A stretch of 64,000 bases of DNA from Streptomyces formicae (GCF_022647665.1 NZ_CP071872.1:4216001-4280000), one strand, 5' to 3'; positions 8,629 to 18,548 are shown, counted from the first letter of the stretch. Notes: generated by a model not told the origin, from the sequence alone. Numbers and translations: made by a program.

Positions 8629-9250
8629 CTTGCGCTCTCTTTCCGGGAGAACCGGCGGACAGGCTGCGTACGGATACTCATCGCCGCAAGGAGGCGGGCG
8701 TTCGCCGCGCGGGCCGGGGCACGGGGCTCGTGCGGCCGCCAGCGGCCCCGGGTGGCAACCGGTCGCCGCACGGCCCGGTACCGGCAGAAACCGGCACATG
8801 TCCGCGACGCGCGGATCCGGCACACAAACACGGCAAGACACGGCGAAACACAGCGAGAGACGGCGAGACGGCGAGAGGGTTTCCCGGGGACCGGCTGAAG
8901 GGGCCGGCGCGGGCTGCCGGCCGGGCCCCAGGGCAGCATCCGCTCACGCCTGGGTGGTGGTCCCGCCGGGTGGCGCCGTGCGCCCTTCCCGCCGGGCGGG
9001 CGTGGCCGGTCAGCGGGAAGGGCGTGATTGCGGCCAGGGCGGTGAGCACGGTGTGGGGTGCAACAGCGTGGCCGTGCGGGTGGCGGCCACCTGCACGCAC
9101 CCCCAGCCGCGGTGACCGGCGTGAAGATCCGGCCTCGGTGGCCGGCCTGCACGCGGCCCCGGCCTCGGCGGCCTCCATTCCGCTTGCCGCCCGGCGGGGC
9201 CGCCGGCTGACGATCCGGCGGTCATCAACTCGTCTCAGCCGGTCCGGCCC
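8629..9250. other. Gene-free stretch
   Basis: This lies between two leftward genes. It contains a degenerate run of ACGGCGA(G/A)A-type units at about 8838-8878 and a 15-bp imperfect direct repeat (CTCAGCGGGACC / CTCAGTGGGACC) at about 9252-9280, just inside the next gene's end. No credible gene is visible. Confidence 0.5.
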
Positions 9251-9964
9251 TCAGCGGGACCCGTCCTCAGTGGGACCGGGTTTGCTCTGTGCAGGCACGA
9301 CGAGGGAGAGAGAGGTACTGCCACCGGTCGGGACCGGTGGGAGGCAGGCGCTGGAGCACTCACCAGGTGACATCGGATCAACGACAACAGCACCGTGCGG
9401 CAAGGAAGAAGGACTGTCCTGGAGCACGCTGGTGGAGACCTTGCGCAGGACCTCGGCATGCGTGGCCAGCGCCTTGCGCGTACGGTCGTCCTCCGGATCC
9501 GTCAGAAGGACACGGGCGGCCGCGTTCAGCGCGCGCAGCCGCGGCACCTGCGCCTCACGCTGAGCCCGAGGCAGACAACGCCACGCACAATTGCCGACAG
9601 CGGCAAGACGCCACAGAGGATTCACGCCCGCAGCAGTGTCGTAGAACCGCAGCCCGTACCGTCCCACCAGCCGATAGGAAGCAACCAGACACAGCAGAAG
9701 GACCGCATCGAAACCCAGCCAGAACTGGGGCAGCCAGCTACGGCCCGACGCCTCCACCGCCAGCACCGCGACACCCGCACCACCGACGCCGAAGGCCAGC
9801 GAGCCGGCCAGTGTGAAACAGGTGGCCGTCACGGCGACTCCCACACCGTCCTCACTGTCCGAGGACACCAGCCCCTTCCAGTGGGGCGCCAGGTAGCGGG
9901 CCAGGTAAGCCGCTCTCGGCGCGGGCTCAGCGATGATGATTCCCTTCGCCCAGCTCACGGCCAC
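9251..9964 (-). CDS. Hypothetical two-helix membrane protein
   Basis: I do not recognise this 237-residue protein. Two hydrophobic segments (about residues 43-68, VAVTATCFTLAGSLAFG..., and 78-98, QFWLGFDAVLLLCLVASY) suggest a membrane hairpin. A basic amphipathic C-terminal half follows (LRALNAAARVLLTD, DDRTRKALATHAEVLRKV) with a Ser/Pro-rich tail. The layout, with a short N-terminus, two helices and a cytoplasmic helical domain, resembles small SLATT-like or toxin-associated membrane proteins, but that is only a similarity of shape. The start is GTG at 9964 with AAAGGTG upstream. Codon use is protein-like throughout. Confidence 0.6.
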   Translation of the reverse strand: MAVSWAKGIIIAEPAPRAAYLARYLAPHWKGLVSSDSEDGVGVAVTATCFTLAGSLAFGVGGAGVAVLAVEASGRSWLPQFWLGFDAVLLLCLVASYRLVGRYGLRFYDTAAGVNPLWRLAAVGNCAWRCLPRAQREAQVPRLRALNAAARVLLTDPEDDRTRKALATHAEVLRKVSTSVLQDSPSSLPHGAVVVDPMSPGECSSACLPPVPTGGSTSLSLVVPAQSKPGPTEDGSR

Positions 9965-10617
9965 GGGCGATCACACCTTTCGACGGTTGGTGAAGCACAA
10001 TCTCTGCGGTTCTCCGGCACGAGGAATCCCCCGAGGGCTTTCCCTGCCTGCGGGGCGGGGCGGGGGGGCGGGAGACGGGAGGTGCCGTACCTGACTCGCG
10101 GTCATCAGCCAGGACGTGCCGGCCGGCCGGCCGTTCGCGGCACCGGCCTCTCGCCACACCGCTTCGGCCCTGCCCTGCCCTGCCCTGCTCTGCTCTGCTC
10201 TGCCCGGACCGGACCGGACCGGACCGGACCGGACCGGACCGACCGGACCCGGTGCCTGAACGGCACCGGGTCACGGCCCGGGTGACCGGCCGCGCCCGCC
10301 CCTGGCGGCGACAGCGTTCAGGCGGCAGGGCCCCTGCTAGAAGGCCCGCCCCCCGCGGCAGGGGGCTGCCAGGTTCCCGCCCGGAAGCGGCCCCCGCGTG
10401 CCGGCGAAGGCCGCGCTCACCTCCCACGGGTAGGACCACAGCCGCCCGGGCCCTGCGACGCCCCCCGCACCACCACGGCCGCCGGCCGCCGGCGCCGCGT
10501 TCTGTGCGCCGCCACCCGCGGTGCTCCCCGCGTACGCCAGGGACAACGACGGCGGCGAGGACGGGAAGCCGGGCGCCTGCGGCCACGCCCGCCGCCCTGG
10601 TGCGGCGGGCCGGATGC
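9965..10617. other. Gene-free stretch rich in pentanucleotide repeats
   Basis: The upstream region of the membrane-protein gene. It carries back-to-back pentanucleotide tracts (10168-10249) and no credible reading frame. Confidence 0.55.
10168..10249. repeat. Two adjoining pentanucleotide repeats
   Basis: About seven units of CTGCC/CTGCT (10168-10204) pass directly into about nine units of GGACC (10206-10249). Both have the same period of five but different sequence, which suggests slippage-prone DNA and not duplication of a functional site. Confidence 0.9.
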
Positions 10618-10989
10618 TCACCGCAGCGGCCTGTCCTTCGCCCGCGAGGGCCCCCTCGGCGCGCACCGGCGCGTCACAGGGTCTGCTGACCGGGCGCCGC
10701 TGGGGACGCAGGCGCGTCCCGACGGTGGGGCCCCGGCAACGTCCGCGGGCGGCCTGGCACCGGGCGCGCCGAAGGCGCCCTCGGGTCCGTCACCGGGCGC
10801 AGCGAAGGCGCCGGCAACGGCCGCGGTCCACCTGCCGCTGTTGTGGCAGGCGGGTGCCGGATCCCCTCGCCCGGCGGCGTGCACCTGGCCCGACGGCAGT
10901 GTCGTGGCCAGGCCCGTGAGGGCGGCGGTCATCGCCAGGGAGAGCAGCATGCGACGGGCTGGCAGGAGGTTTCGTCGTGAGGAAGGCAT
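10618..10989 (-). CDS. Possible small secreted protein
   Basis: ATG at 10989 opens a frame of about 123 residues. Its first 38 residues are a convincing signal peptide: MPSSRRNLLPARR, then the hydrophobic LLSLAMTAALTGLATTL, cleavage near VHA-A. The mature part is Gly/Pro/Ala-rich with three cysteines and no recognisable domain. The codon pattern weakens downstream, and a minus-strand frame with an export-protein-like end (LAYAGS ... AAPCRGGRAF) lies just beyond, at 10337-10560. The gene may therefore be longer and frameshifted. No good ribosome-binding site is visible. Confidence 0.35.
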   Translation of the reverse strand: MPSSRRNLLPARRMLLSLAMTAALTGLATTLPSGQVHAAGRGDPAPACHNSGRWTAAVAGAFAAPGDGPEGAFGAPGARPPADVAGAPPSGRACVPSGARSADPVTRRCAPRGPSRAKDRPLR

Positions 10990-11591
10990 GGACACATCCA
11001 GTGCTTGAGGAAGGGGTGGTCTTGTGTCGCAGGCGGCAGTGCACGAGGCAGCCGCCCTCACGCAGCCGAACCAGGTGAACGGGTGCCGCAAGGGCCGTTT
11101 TCCCTGCAGCAGTTGCGGAACTCGCCGAACTGGTCGGCCCGTCCACCGGTTTCGCGTTCAGGGACACTATTCACCAGCACGCGGCGGGTTATCACACCTC
11201 TCGTCAAGGTAATCCACGCGGTGCGCGGCGGGAGTAATCACAGTGATCGGAATGCCTCATGAGGACTCCGCGCCGCAAGCCCTGCCGGATGGCCCTGAAA
11301 GTCATCGGCCGGAACTCGGCCGTGAGTGTGACCGTGTCACCCCGGCTGCCCGCGGCGGGTTATCGGCCCGTCATGTCCGCGCGGCCGTCCACGGGCGAAC
11401 CGCCGTGGCCGGAGCTCATGCCGCGTCCTTGACTTTCCCGCTGAAACCCTGGCCTTTGCGGATCGCGCCGCGCGGCCCGCAGTGAAAGGGCCGAGCCGCA
11501 TTCGCCCCGTACCCGCCGTGTGGTTCCTTTCCGGGTGGAGCGGTCTGCGGCATCAGCCAGCCCGGCGCCCGGACAGCCCCGCCTCACCGCA

Positions 11592-11674
11592 CGGGCCGAG
11601 GCGGGCCGAGGCGGGCCGAGGCGGGCCGAGGCGGGCCGAGGCGGGCCGAGGCGGGCCGAGGCGGGCCGAGGCGG
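11592..11674. repeat. Decanucleotide tandem repeat (GCGGGCCGAG)n
   Basis: Seven perfect consecutive 10-bp units (11601-11670) are flanked by one imperfect unit on each side. The lack of divergence between copies suggests recent expansion. Confidence 0.95.
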
Positions 11675-12117
11675 AACCAGCCGACGGGTGTGAGGAGTTC
11701 CTGCCTGCCGGGAGTGCGCCCGCGGAGCCTTCGCCGCACTGCGCGAGGTAGGGGGCATGGGACAGGCCCGCCTGCCGGCCGTGGCGGCCGGCGCGGCCCT
11801 GTTCACGCTGGCCGCCGTACTCGCCCGCGCTGCGGCCACCGCGGACACGGCACAAACGCCCCGCTGGAGTCCCCTTTTCCCACCAGCCGGCCGTGGCGGC
11901 CACCGCCGGTCCCCGTACAGGGCCTTGGCCCCGAGGCGAACGTCGCCCTTCCTGTCCACGACGGTGCCGCCTTGGCATCCCGGGCCTCGCATGCGGCCTG
12001 GCACAGCCGGATGCGTCCCCGGACTTCCGGCGGGCCGCGATCCGCCCAACCGGCCCGGCGATCCGCGGACGTCCTGCCCGGACTGCGCACATACGGAAGA
12101 CGGCGGCCTCCCCCGCC

Positions 12118-12254
12118 GGGTGATCGGTCAGTTGCCTCGTGACCGGCCCCGGCACGCCGCCTCCCGGCCGGCATCGGGCCCAGGTTCCGCCGGCCGCGGA
12201 CCCGTCCGTGGCTCTGTCCCCGGCACCGGATACGAGGCAACTGACTGATCACCC
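12118..12254. repeat. Inverted-repeat element, MITE-like
   Basis: Positions 12118-12140 and 12232-12254 are inverted copies of the same 23 bases with one mismatch (position 12126). The complementarity continues more loosely inward through CCGG-rich sequence. The interior is about 91 bp and codes for nothing I can see. I found no clear target-site duplication. It could be a miniature transposable element or a long RNA hairpin. Confidence 0.6.
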
Positions 12255-12427
12255 CCTCAACGGCACCGGTCCACGCGAAAGCGGCCGGGAATACCCCGCG
12301 ACCGCCCCGCCCGCGACCGCCCCGCCCGCGGCCGCCGCTCCCGGGAGCTGCCCGCCCGCAGAGGCCGGTCAGCAATTCTTCTCACCTCCGGGCTGGAACG
12401 AATTCCCGGCCTGCGCACACGCGTCCC

Positions 12428-12488
12428 GCGTCGTGCGTCGTGCGTCGTGCGTCGTGCGTCGTGCGTCGTGCGTCGTGCGTCGTGCGTC
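12428..12488. repeat. Heptanucleotide tandem repeat (GCGTCGT)n
   Basis: Nearly nine perfect copies of a 7-bp unit. Because seven is not a multiple of three, it reads as the same three-phase peptide in every frame (RRASCVV on the + strand, TTHDARR on the minus strand), creating false open frames on both strands. Confidence 0.95.
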
Positions 12489-12636
12489 TTTGTTCCGCAC
12501 GGCGAAGATGCTGGACGCCGGCGCATACCCGTAAGAACGTCCGGTCGACCGGCTTTGAGCCAAACAAAGACGCGAGCGTGCCCGGTCGCGGAGGCGAAAA
12601 ATAGGGCCCTCATTCCAAGTTCCCACGGAGTCAGGC

Positions 12637-12657
12637 GAGTAGAATCCAGCTCCAGCA
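12637..12657 (+). promoter_or_regulatory. Conserved promoter-like motif shared with 26012-26032
   Basis: Eighteen of 21 bases match the motif upstream of the paralogous gene at 26,056. It includes TAGAAT (12640-12645), a good actinobacterial -10 box, and the downstream block ATCCAGCT. It sits about 33 bp before the start codon; sequence further upstream is not conserved. The conservation past the -10 box suggests a bound factor as well as a core promoter. Confidence 0.6.
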
Positions 12658-12689
12658 GACGGATCAGCCGACAGTGAGCAGGCAGTGTC

Positions 12690-13295
12690 ATGTCAGATTC
12701 CGAACTCGCCGCGCAGGTCGCCGCAAAACTCGAGCGCATCACCAAGGAAATCGACGAACTCCACAAGGTGAAGGCAGCACTGGAGGATCTCCAGCAGCAC
12801 CTCGGAACGCGTTCTCTGCAGACGGTTGCCGCGCCGCGGTCCGCGGGTGCCGCCTCACCGACCAGGCCGGTGACCGTACCAGCGGCGCGGCGCGCCGAGT
12901 CCGACGCCCCTGCAGCCGGCGTGGCCCGCATGCCCCGGACCATGACGGCGGGCGGCGGGAAGGCGAAGCCGGCGGCCGGGCCCGCTCAGGGCACGTCAGG
13001 GCAGAAGCGCTCCACCCGTGCCAGCCGTGTTCTCGCCCTGCTGGACGAGCAGCCGCACACCGTACGACAGGTGGCACAACTCCTGGCCCGGGAACACCCA
13101 AACGACACGGCTCCCGAGACCGTCGTACGCAGCACGCTGGAGAACTCCCTGGTCGCCAGGGGCCTCGCGCTCCGGAGCAAGCGGGGAAGGAGTGTCTTCT
13201 ACTCGCGTCCCGCGATCACAGCCGGCATCAGTGCGCAGACCCGCCAGGCTCATAGCCCTGAAGCCGGTGACGACAGCCGCACCGGCCCGGCCTGA
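12690..13295 (+). CDS. Coiled-coil / winged-helix protein (paralogue A)
   Basis: This 201-residue protein has three parts. An N-terminal amphipathic helix (about 4-38, LAAQVAAKLERITKEIDEL then VKAALEDLQQHL) looks like a dimerising coiled coil. A low-complexity Ala/Pro/Arg/Lys linker covers about 45-108. A C-terminal winged helix covers about 109-174: SRVLALLDEQPHTVRQVAQLL, then VVRSTLENSLVARGLALRSKRG and the wing VFYS. It shares this architecture and the GLAxRSKRGxxVFYS end with the protein at 26,056. The winged helix resembles BlaI/MecI- or MarR-like domains, so DNA binding is likely; the target and role are unknown. It appears monocistronic. ATG 12690 has only a weak GAGCAGG upstream. Confidence 0.8.
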   Translation: MSDSELAAQVAAKLERITKEIDELHKVKAALEDLQQHLGTRSLQTVAAPRSAGAASPTRPVTVPAARRAESDAPAAGVARMPRTMTAGGGKAKPAAGPAQGTSGQKRSTRASRVLALLDEQPHTVRQVAQLLAREHPNDTAPETVVRSTLENSLVARGLALRSKRGRSVFYSRPAITAGISAQTRQAHSPEAGDDSRTGPA

Positions 13296-15620
13296 ACGCG
13301 CAGCCCGCCGCCCGAAGCAGGCACGCGCAGCACACACGCGCAGCACACAGGCGCGGCGGACAAACCGCAGGCGCTGCGCACACGCCCCGGCGGGATCACC
13401 CTCCCACAGCGGCAGGCGGGCGGCAGCAGGGGGAATCGCAGGCCGCCGGGATGCCGTGCGGGCCCGTGCTGCCCGGCGGGCGCGTATGGGCGGGTCCTCT
13501 GCAGGACAGTGCACGACCGCGCAGCCGGTGCCCGAAGCGGGTTTCCCTCCGCACCGCGCCGGGCTGCGTCCGGCCGCTCACCGATCTCACCGTGGCCAGG
13601 CCCTGGGCGCTCTGGCCGAGTTGGCGAGCACGGTTCTCAAGGGCCCGGCGGCAGAACGGACTCCGCGGCCTTGGCGCGGCAAGCCCGTGCCAAGGGGAAA
13701 CGGACTCTCCGCTGCGGATAGTCAGCGGTGCCTCTGCGTGGGAACGGAAACGGCTTTGGCCAAGTGCCGTGAGCCGGCCGGGCCTCCAGCGGCACCGGCG
13801 CAGAATGCACCGCCAGGTCCTCAGGCGGACGCAGGCCCGCTGTACCCGGGAAACAGCGTGGTGTCTATGCGCAGTTGACGGGCTGGTGTCCGACGGCGAG
13901 GTGTGGTCCGCAGCGACGTGTGAACGGGGTACGGAACGTCTGGCCGGTGCCCTCGTGCGCCGTGTCCGCACGGTGCGGTGCGTATCCGTCCTGAGTACCG
14001 GAGCAGTACTCCTTACCACGTGCGACAGCCGGCGCCTCTGCGCGTCATGCGCATCAAGCCACTTGCCGCTCCGGCGTCCTGCCCTGACCCGATGGCGAAC
14101 GCGGACTCCACCACAGTCTCGGGGCGGGTAACCCGGCCGGCCGCCAGCCGTCAGGTCACCGGTGTGTGCGAGGCGTCATGCCCGGGGCCTGCCCATCAGG
14201 CCCCGGGCGACCGCCTCAGGCCCCGGGCGACCGCCTCAGGCCCCGGGCGACCGCCTCAGGCCCCTGCCCGGCCCTGAAGCACCGGCAGGACACCACCACA
14301 CCGCCGCCCCTGCCATGTCACTCCCGTGCAAACCGACGTAGCCGATGCCCTGCGCGATCCGCGCGGTCAGCGCACTACACGGCCCGCGGCAGGGGCAGGG
14401 GCAGAGCACAGCCCCACGCCCGCGGACCCGCCCGCCCGGGCCCCTTCCTCACAGGCGGTGGCACGATCACCGCCGGCGTCCGCGGCAGACCCGCCGGCGA
14501 CCGGGGCCGCAGGCCGGCACCGCCGAGTGCGGCCCACGGGCAGCATGCGGGCACGTGTGCACCTCGCGGCGGCCCAGAGGTGCTGTTCGCAGCCGTCCCG
14601 CCCTGTTCTTCGCTGCCGGGAACGTGACCGCAAGCATCGCAGCAGCCCGGCCGTGCTTGCCGCGACAGCGCAAGGACAGCCGTCAGCGGCGACGGCCCCG
14701 CGGCCACTCCACCAGAGGGCAGGGCAGCGGCAAGGGGCAGAGACGGGCCCCTCTCAGCCGCCCGCGGGCGCGGCCCGTGCACACTCGGCAGAGCACTCGG
14801 CCCATCCGGCCATGACCCGCTCCCGGATCCCCCTGCACAGTGACGACCTCACACACCCGCCAGGACCACCGGCCCACACGGACATCCGGTTCCAGACACC
14901 AACACCCCCGGTGACCGAAGAACCAGGATTCAAGGAAAAGTCCTGATCTTTCCCTCGTCCGTATACATTCCTACTCAATGCGACTGGCATATGCCAAGAT
15001 CTCACCACGGCCACCGCACCCCTGTGACGCTCCCCCGCCAGGCAGTGCGGTGGCCGTCCAGCAGCACGCCGGCCCAGTTCAAGACCGGCCCCTGATACGG
15101 GCCACAGGGCTGCGACCCCGCCAGGGGAACATCCCCCACTGCCCGCGTGAAATCCACCGCCCGCCCAAGGCCCGCGCAACGGCGTCTCCCCAGCCCCCTC
15201 CGCATGATCCGGCCGGGTACTGACGGCACAGGCACGCGGCGAGGATCACCCAGGCAGCACGGCTCAGTCCCCTGCCCGGCACAGCACGGCAGGACAACGC
15301 GTCGCCTGCCGCGGCAAACAGGCGCCCGGCGAGGCCGAGGAACGCCGCACCATGACAAAGACGGGTTCGCGGCAATGGCCGAGCCGGCCGCAGCCGGCCA
15401 CCCAGTGCCGCATCAGGCAACGTTCGCCCTGCCGTGCTGTGCCGCCCAGTTGCCGCACCGGCCGGCACGAGACGGCCTGAACGACCACGCGGCAGAACGC
15501 GTGCGGGTCCGTGAGACCGCTGACGACCAGGGCAGACCGCTGCCGCGGCTCATCCCAAGTGCACCGCACAGCTGGTGACCTGGCGACTGGGCCCGGACAG
15601 TGCCGCTGCCCGCGCAGAGC
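13296..15620. other. Long gene-free stretch (2.3 kb)
   Basis: No frame here has convincing domains or a start site. It contains CGCGCAGCACACA-type direct repeats just after the preceding gene (13320-13355) and the 20-bp array at 14201-14260. From about 14,900 the + strand becomes progressively C-rich. It ends at the IS630 transposase fragment. Confidence 0.55.
14201..14260. repeat. 20-bp tandem repeat, three perfect copies
   Basis: Three identical 20-bp units at 14201, 14221 and 14241, starting CCCCGGGCGACC, with partial units on both sides. There are no spacers between units, so it is not a CRISPR array. Confidence 0.95.
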
Positions 15621-15770
15621 ATGTCCGTGGCGAAGATCGCCGAAGTGACGTTCACCAGCCCGGACCGGGTCCGCGACATGATCCGCAAGACCCACGCCGA
15701 CGGGACGGCTTCGACTCGCTCTACCCGAAAAGCAAAGGCGACCGCCCGAGGATCCTCACTCACCCGGAAC
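15621..15770 (+). pseudogene. IS630-family transposase N-terminal fragment
   Basis: MSVAKIAEVTFTSPDRVRDM (from 15621), followed after a frameshift by DGFDSLYPKSKGDRP and PERR, is the characteristic helix-turn-helix start of actinobacterial IS630 transposases. The shift is explained exactly by a 5-bp tandem duplication, GACGG at 15699-15703 repeated at 15704-15708; removing one copy restores the frame. Similarity stops near 15770, where a 16-bp tandem repeat begins. The DDE catalytic domain is missing. Confidence 0.8.
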
Positions 15771-17337
15771 GCCGGAAGTCCAGGAAGCCGGAAGTCCAGG
15801 AAGACCGCCCACACTCAGGCCGGCTGAGCACAGCCTGCCGTTCCCGGCCCGCAGCCCGGCCAAACCGGCCGGCTTCGAAACGCCAGAACACGACGGCAGT
15901 GCAACCAGGCACCCAGCCACCGCCCACCCACACCCACACCCACACCCACACCCACACGTGCCCGGCCGCCGCTCACCAACACCCACACGTGCCCGGCCGC
16001 GCCGGCCAACACCCCCACACGGCCACCGCAGACAGCACCTCATCAGTATTCCCCCGGGGGCAGCCCGCGACTTCGGCCTCAGAACCAGCGGCTTCGTCAT
16101 CTCCCACAACCCGCCCGGAACAAACCCGCTCCGCATACCCCGCCCCTCCATGACAGCCCGGCGACCGCCTCACCGCACAGGCCACGGTCCCACCCGCCGA
16201 CACCTCCGTTCCGCTCATTCCAACAGAGCAGCGAATACCCATAACCAAAGATCAATACAAAGGCCGCGGCACAGGCCCGCACCGGGCGCAGGAGCGCCAA
16301 TCACCGGACGCCGACAGGGATAACCAGCGGAGATTACTTTATTCGCGTCGATTGCCGAAGCAGCCAAAACGCTGCCATGATCATTGCGTTACCAGTCCTC
16401 ACCATCCCCACAATTGGTGACCTGGCAGTGAAGGAGAGCCTCCATGTCTGCGGTCAGGCACGCGCCGCATCCCGCCTCGGGGCCCGTCAGCGACAAAACG
16501 CCACGGACGTCGCCATCACGGAGTGCGGCCCAGTCCACAGACGTTACCCACAACCGCTCCCCTCATCCCACCAGCGCCCCGGCCTTCCGGCCGAGCACGA
16601 AAACCCGGTACCAGCTCCCGTGCCACAGCCCGGCACCCAGCTACCCGGCACGTAGCGGCCGGCACGTTCGCATCACCCCTCCCGCAACCCGCACCAGCAA
16701 GCCCGCAATCTTCCCCACCACCGAAACCGTTTACGCCCACAGCCCAGACGGCCCGGCATCCCCGTGCAGCCGAGCCCGCCGACACACACCAGATCTCGAG
16801 TGTGAATCCTCCAGAACCCCACACCCGTCCACCCGCCCACGCCCGCACAGGACTTCACCCCCACAGCACATACAGCAGCCACGCCCCCAGCCCGAAAACG
16901 TCCCTACGACCGAAGACGTCCGAACGACCGAAGAGATCCCGGCGGCCATGAACGGCCGAGCGGCCAAGACATGCGAGCGGCCAAAGGCGCCTGGGAAACC
17001 AGCCGGTACACGCGGAGCATGAGCACCGCCCACAACGGCACCGCCGACACCTTTCCCAGCACCACCGGCACACCCGCACACCCGGCAGCCGCACACCCGG
17101 CAGCCGCACACCCGTGACCCTTCAGCCCGGCGTCCCCGACCGAACCAGTCGCCCCCCGCTGCCGCTTCCTTTCGACGTGGGCCTCCCTCCAGACCGTCTC
17201 CCCAGCCGCACCCCACCGGACGGCAGAAACGGACACACCACAAAGATCCAACCGCCCGCAACACACCGCCGCCTGCCGCCGGCAGACAGCCGGCCCCCTC
17301 ACCATTCCCCCCGGCCCTCCTTTGCCAAAGGAACACG
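15771..17337. other. Gene-poor, strongly C/A-skewed stretch
   Basis: Begins with two copies of a 16-bp repeat (15772-15803), then CACCCA-type hexamers (about 15925-15957) and a 15-bp repeat near 17077-17110. An AT-richer patch at 16,200-16,430 leads into AAGGAGAG and an ATG at 16444. The 192-residue frame that follows is Pro/Thr/Ser/His/Arg-rich without any domain, so I do not call it a gene, although the start signals are good. Confidence 0.5.
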
Positions 17338-17985
17338 ATGAACCTCGCCGGCCTCAGACAGCTTCTTCGCTCCTACCGCTCCCCACTCGCCCACCACCTG
17401 TGGTCCGCCGTCATCACCACATCGGATTCCCCACACGCGACCACCCAGCCACAGCCCCAGAGCGCCTACTCCTGCGCACGCGGCCACACCCCCACCCGCC
17501 GCGACCCCGCCCGCGAAGCATCACCCTCCACCTGCCGCTGCGCCCAACTCGCCCTGGCCACCCGCCAGAGCCGGCCCGACAACCCCCCGCCATGGCAGAC
17601 CCCGAAAGACCACGACCGCCACCCCGCACCAGCACGCCTGGCAGTATCCCCGCCCCCCGACCAGCGCCCGGCCACCGCCCACCCCAGCACCGGCACCCTC
17701 ACCCACCTGCCCCCCACCCCCCAATTCCCCGGAGAGCACTACTTCGGCGAAGGACAAGACAACACCTGGGTACTCATGCTCCGCCTGCGCCTCATCATCC
17801 GCGGCTACGCAGACGACCAACGCGCCACCCTGGAACAGGCAGACAACAACCTCACCCAAGCACGTCTCTGGGACGACCGACTCCGCACCGCCTGCACCCG
17901 CTTCCAACTCGCCCAAGGCTGGCGAGGAGCCAGAGCCAACGGATACCCCACCGAAGAAACCTGGCAGCAACTATGGACACGCTGA
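17338..17985 (+). CDS. Peptidoglycan-binding-like domain protein
   Basis: This 215-residue protein has a C-terminal third (about 130-215) with the pattern of Streptomyces peptidoglycan-binding proteins: FPGEHYFGEGQDNTWVLML, then RLRLIIRGYADD and the hallmark TACTRFQLAQGWRGARANGYPTEETWQQLW (here split over its two helices). Such modules bind wall peptides. The N-terminal 130 residues are low complexity (Pro/His/Thr/Gln) with paired cysteines (SCARGH, TCRCAQ) and no signal peptide, so export, if any, is not evident. ATG 17338 has AAAGGAA just upstream. Codon use is extremely C- and A-rich, as in the next gene and the surrounding non-coding DNA. Confidence 0.65.
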   Translation: MNLAGLRQLLRSYRSPLAHHLWSAVITTSDSPHATTQPQPQSAYSCARGHTPTRRDPAREASPSTCRCAQLALATRQSRPDNPPPWQTPKDHDRHPAPARLAVSPPPDQRPATAHPSTGTLTHLPPTPQFPGEHYFGEGQDNTWVLMLRLRLIIRGYADDQRATLEQADNNLTQARLWDDRLRTACTRFQLAQGWRGARANGYPTEETWQQLWTR

Positions 17986-18053
17986 CCCGCGCAACCCCAC
18001 ACCCCACCTAGCCACCCCAACACCCCCGCCCGGGAAGAAAATCACCGAACCCC

Positions 18054-18548
18054 ATGCCGCACCGCCTCGCCACCACCACACCACCCCCACAGCCGCCGCC
18101 CCCACACCCCCACCCGGACATCCCCCACCCCCAGCCCGCCCCCCGGCACACACCACCCCCGCACACAACAAACAGACTCACCGCCGAACTGAGCCAGCAC
18201 CCCCACTTCGACCGCATCACCATCCACACCACAAGGAACCTCACCAACATCACCATCCGGACCGCAAAAGAACTCCACTACGGCAACTCCGGAAAACCAG
18301 TCCCCCTCACCGGAACCCGCCTGCTCCTCATCACACTCACCACCAGCCGCACCCACAACACACCCCCCTGCACCTACCAAGGCCCCCGCCTCACCACCAC
18401 ACACCACATGACCAAAATCAAAGGATTCGCACTCACCGACATCACCAACAACACCATCACCTTCGGCGCAGCATTCACCACCAACCCCAGCCACCGCATC
18501 ATCCGCCACCACCCCCCGACCACCCTCACCATCGACATCATCCACTGA
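18054..18548 (+). CDS. AMIN-like domain protein lacking a signal peptide
   Basis: Residues about 48-164 fit the AMIN-like domain of actinobacterial (lipo)proteins: HFDRITIHT (usually YDRVVFD), VPLTGTRLLLITL, YQGPR, a segment in the place of NVTEVVxxGDFEG (MTKIKGFAL), ITFGAAF and a final LTIDIIH. In the family this beta-sandwich is extracytoplasmic and thought to bind cell-wall material. Here the 45 residues before it are only Pro/His/Thr and contain neither signal peptide nor lipobox, so the true start or an exported N-terminus may be lost. The glycines and acidic residues normal for the family are largely replaced by Thr, His and Asn, matching the A/C-only codon bias of the region. It may be a drifting or dead copy. 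Confidence 0.55.
   Translation: MPHRLATTTPPPQPPPPHPHPDIPHPQPAPRHTPPPHTTNRLTAELSQHPHFDRITIHTTRNLTNITIRTAKELHYGNSGKPVPLTGTRLLLITLTTSRTHNTPPCTYQGPRLTTTHHMTKIKGFALTDITNNTITFGAAFTTNPSHRIIRHHPPTTLTIDIIH

Larger units (their letters stand above)
10990..12636. other. Gene-free stretch with repeats and an inverted-repeat element
   Basis: Contains the decanucleotide array (11592-11674), the inverted-repeat element (12118-12254) and the heptanucleotide array (12428-12488). A slightly AT-richer part at 11150-11260 could hold the promoter of the leftward secreted-protein frame. The long open frames on both strands are by-products of the repeats. Confidence 0.55.

Noticed and set aside
10337..10666. Minus-strand frame ending AAPCRGGRAF, possibly the tail of the secreted protein at 10989
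   Set aside because: It would need a frameshift that I cannot locate, and the sequence has no recognisable domain. I mention it only as an alternative.
12369..12626. Repetitive peptide frames (TTHDARR and RRASCVV repeats)
   Set aside because: They are produced on both strands by the 7-bp repeat at 12428-12488 and have no start signals or homology.
14201..14260. 20-bp repeats considered as a CRISPR array
   Set aside because: Copies follow each other with no spacers and no cas genes are present; it is a simple tandem repeat.
16444..17022. 192-codon frame with a good AAGGAGAG ribosome-binding site and an AT-rich upstream patch
   Set aside because: The product is Pro/Thr/Ser/His/Arg low complexity typical of any frame in the C/A-skewed region, with no domain. 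The start signals keep it a weak candidate only.
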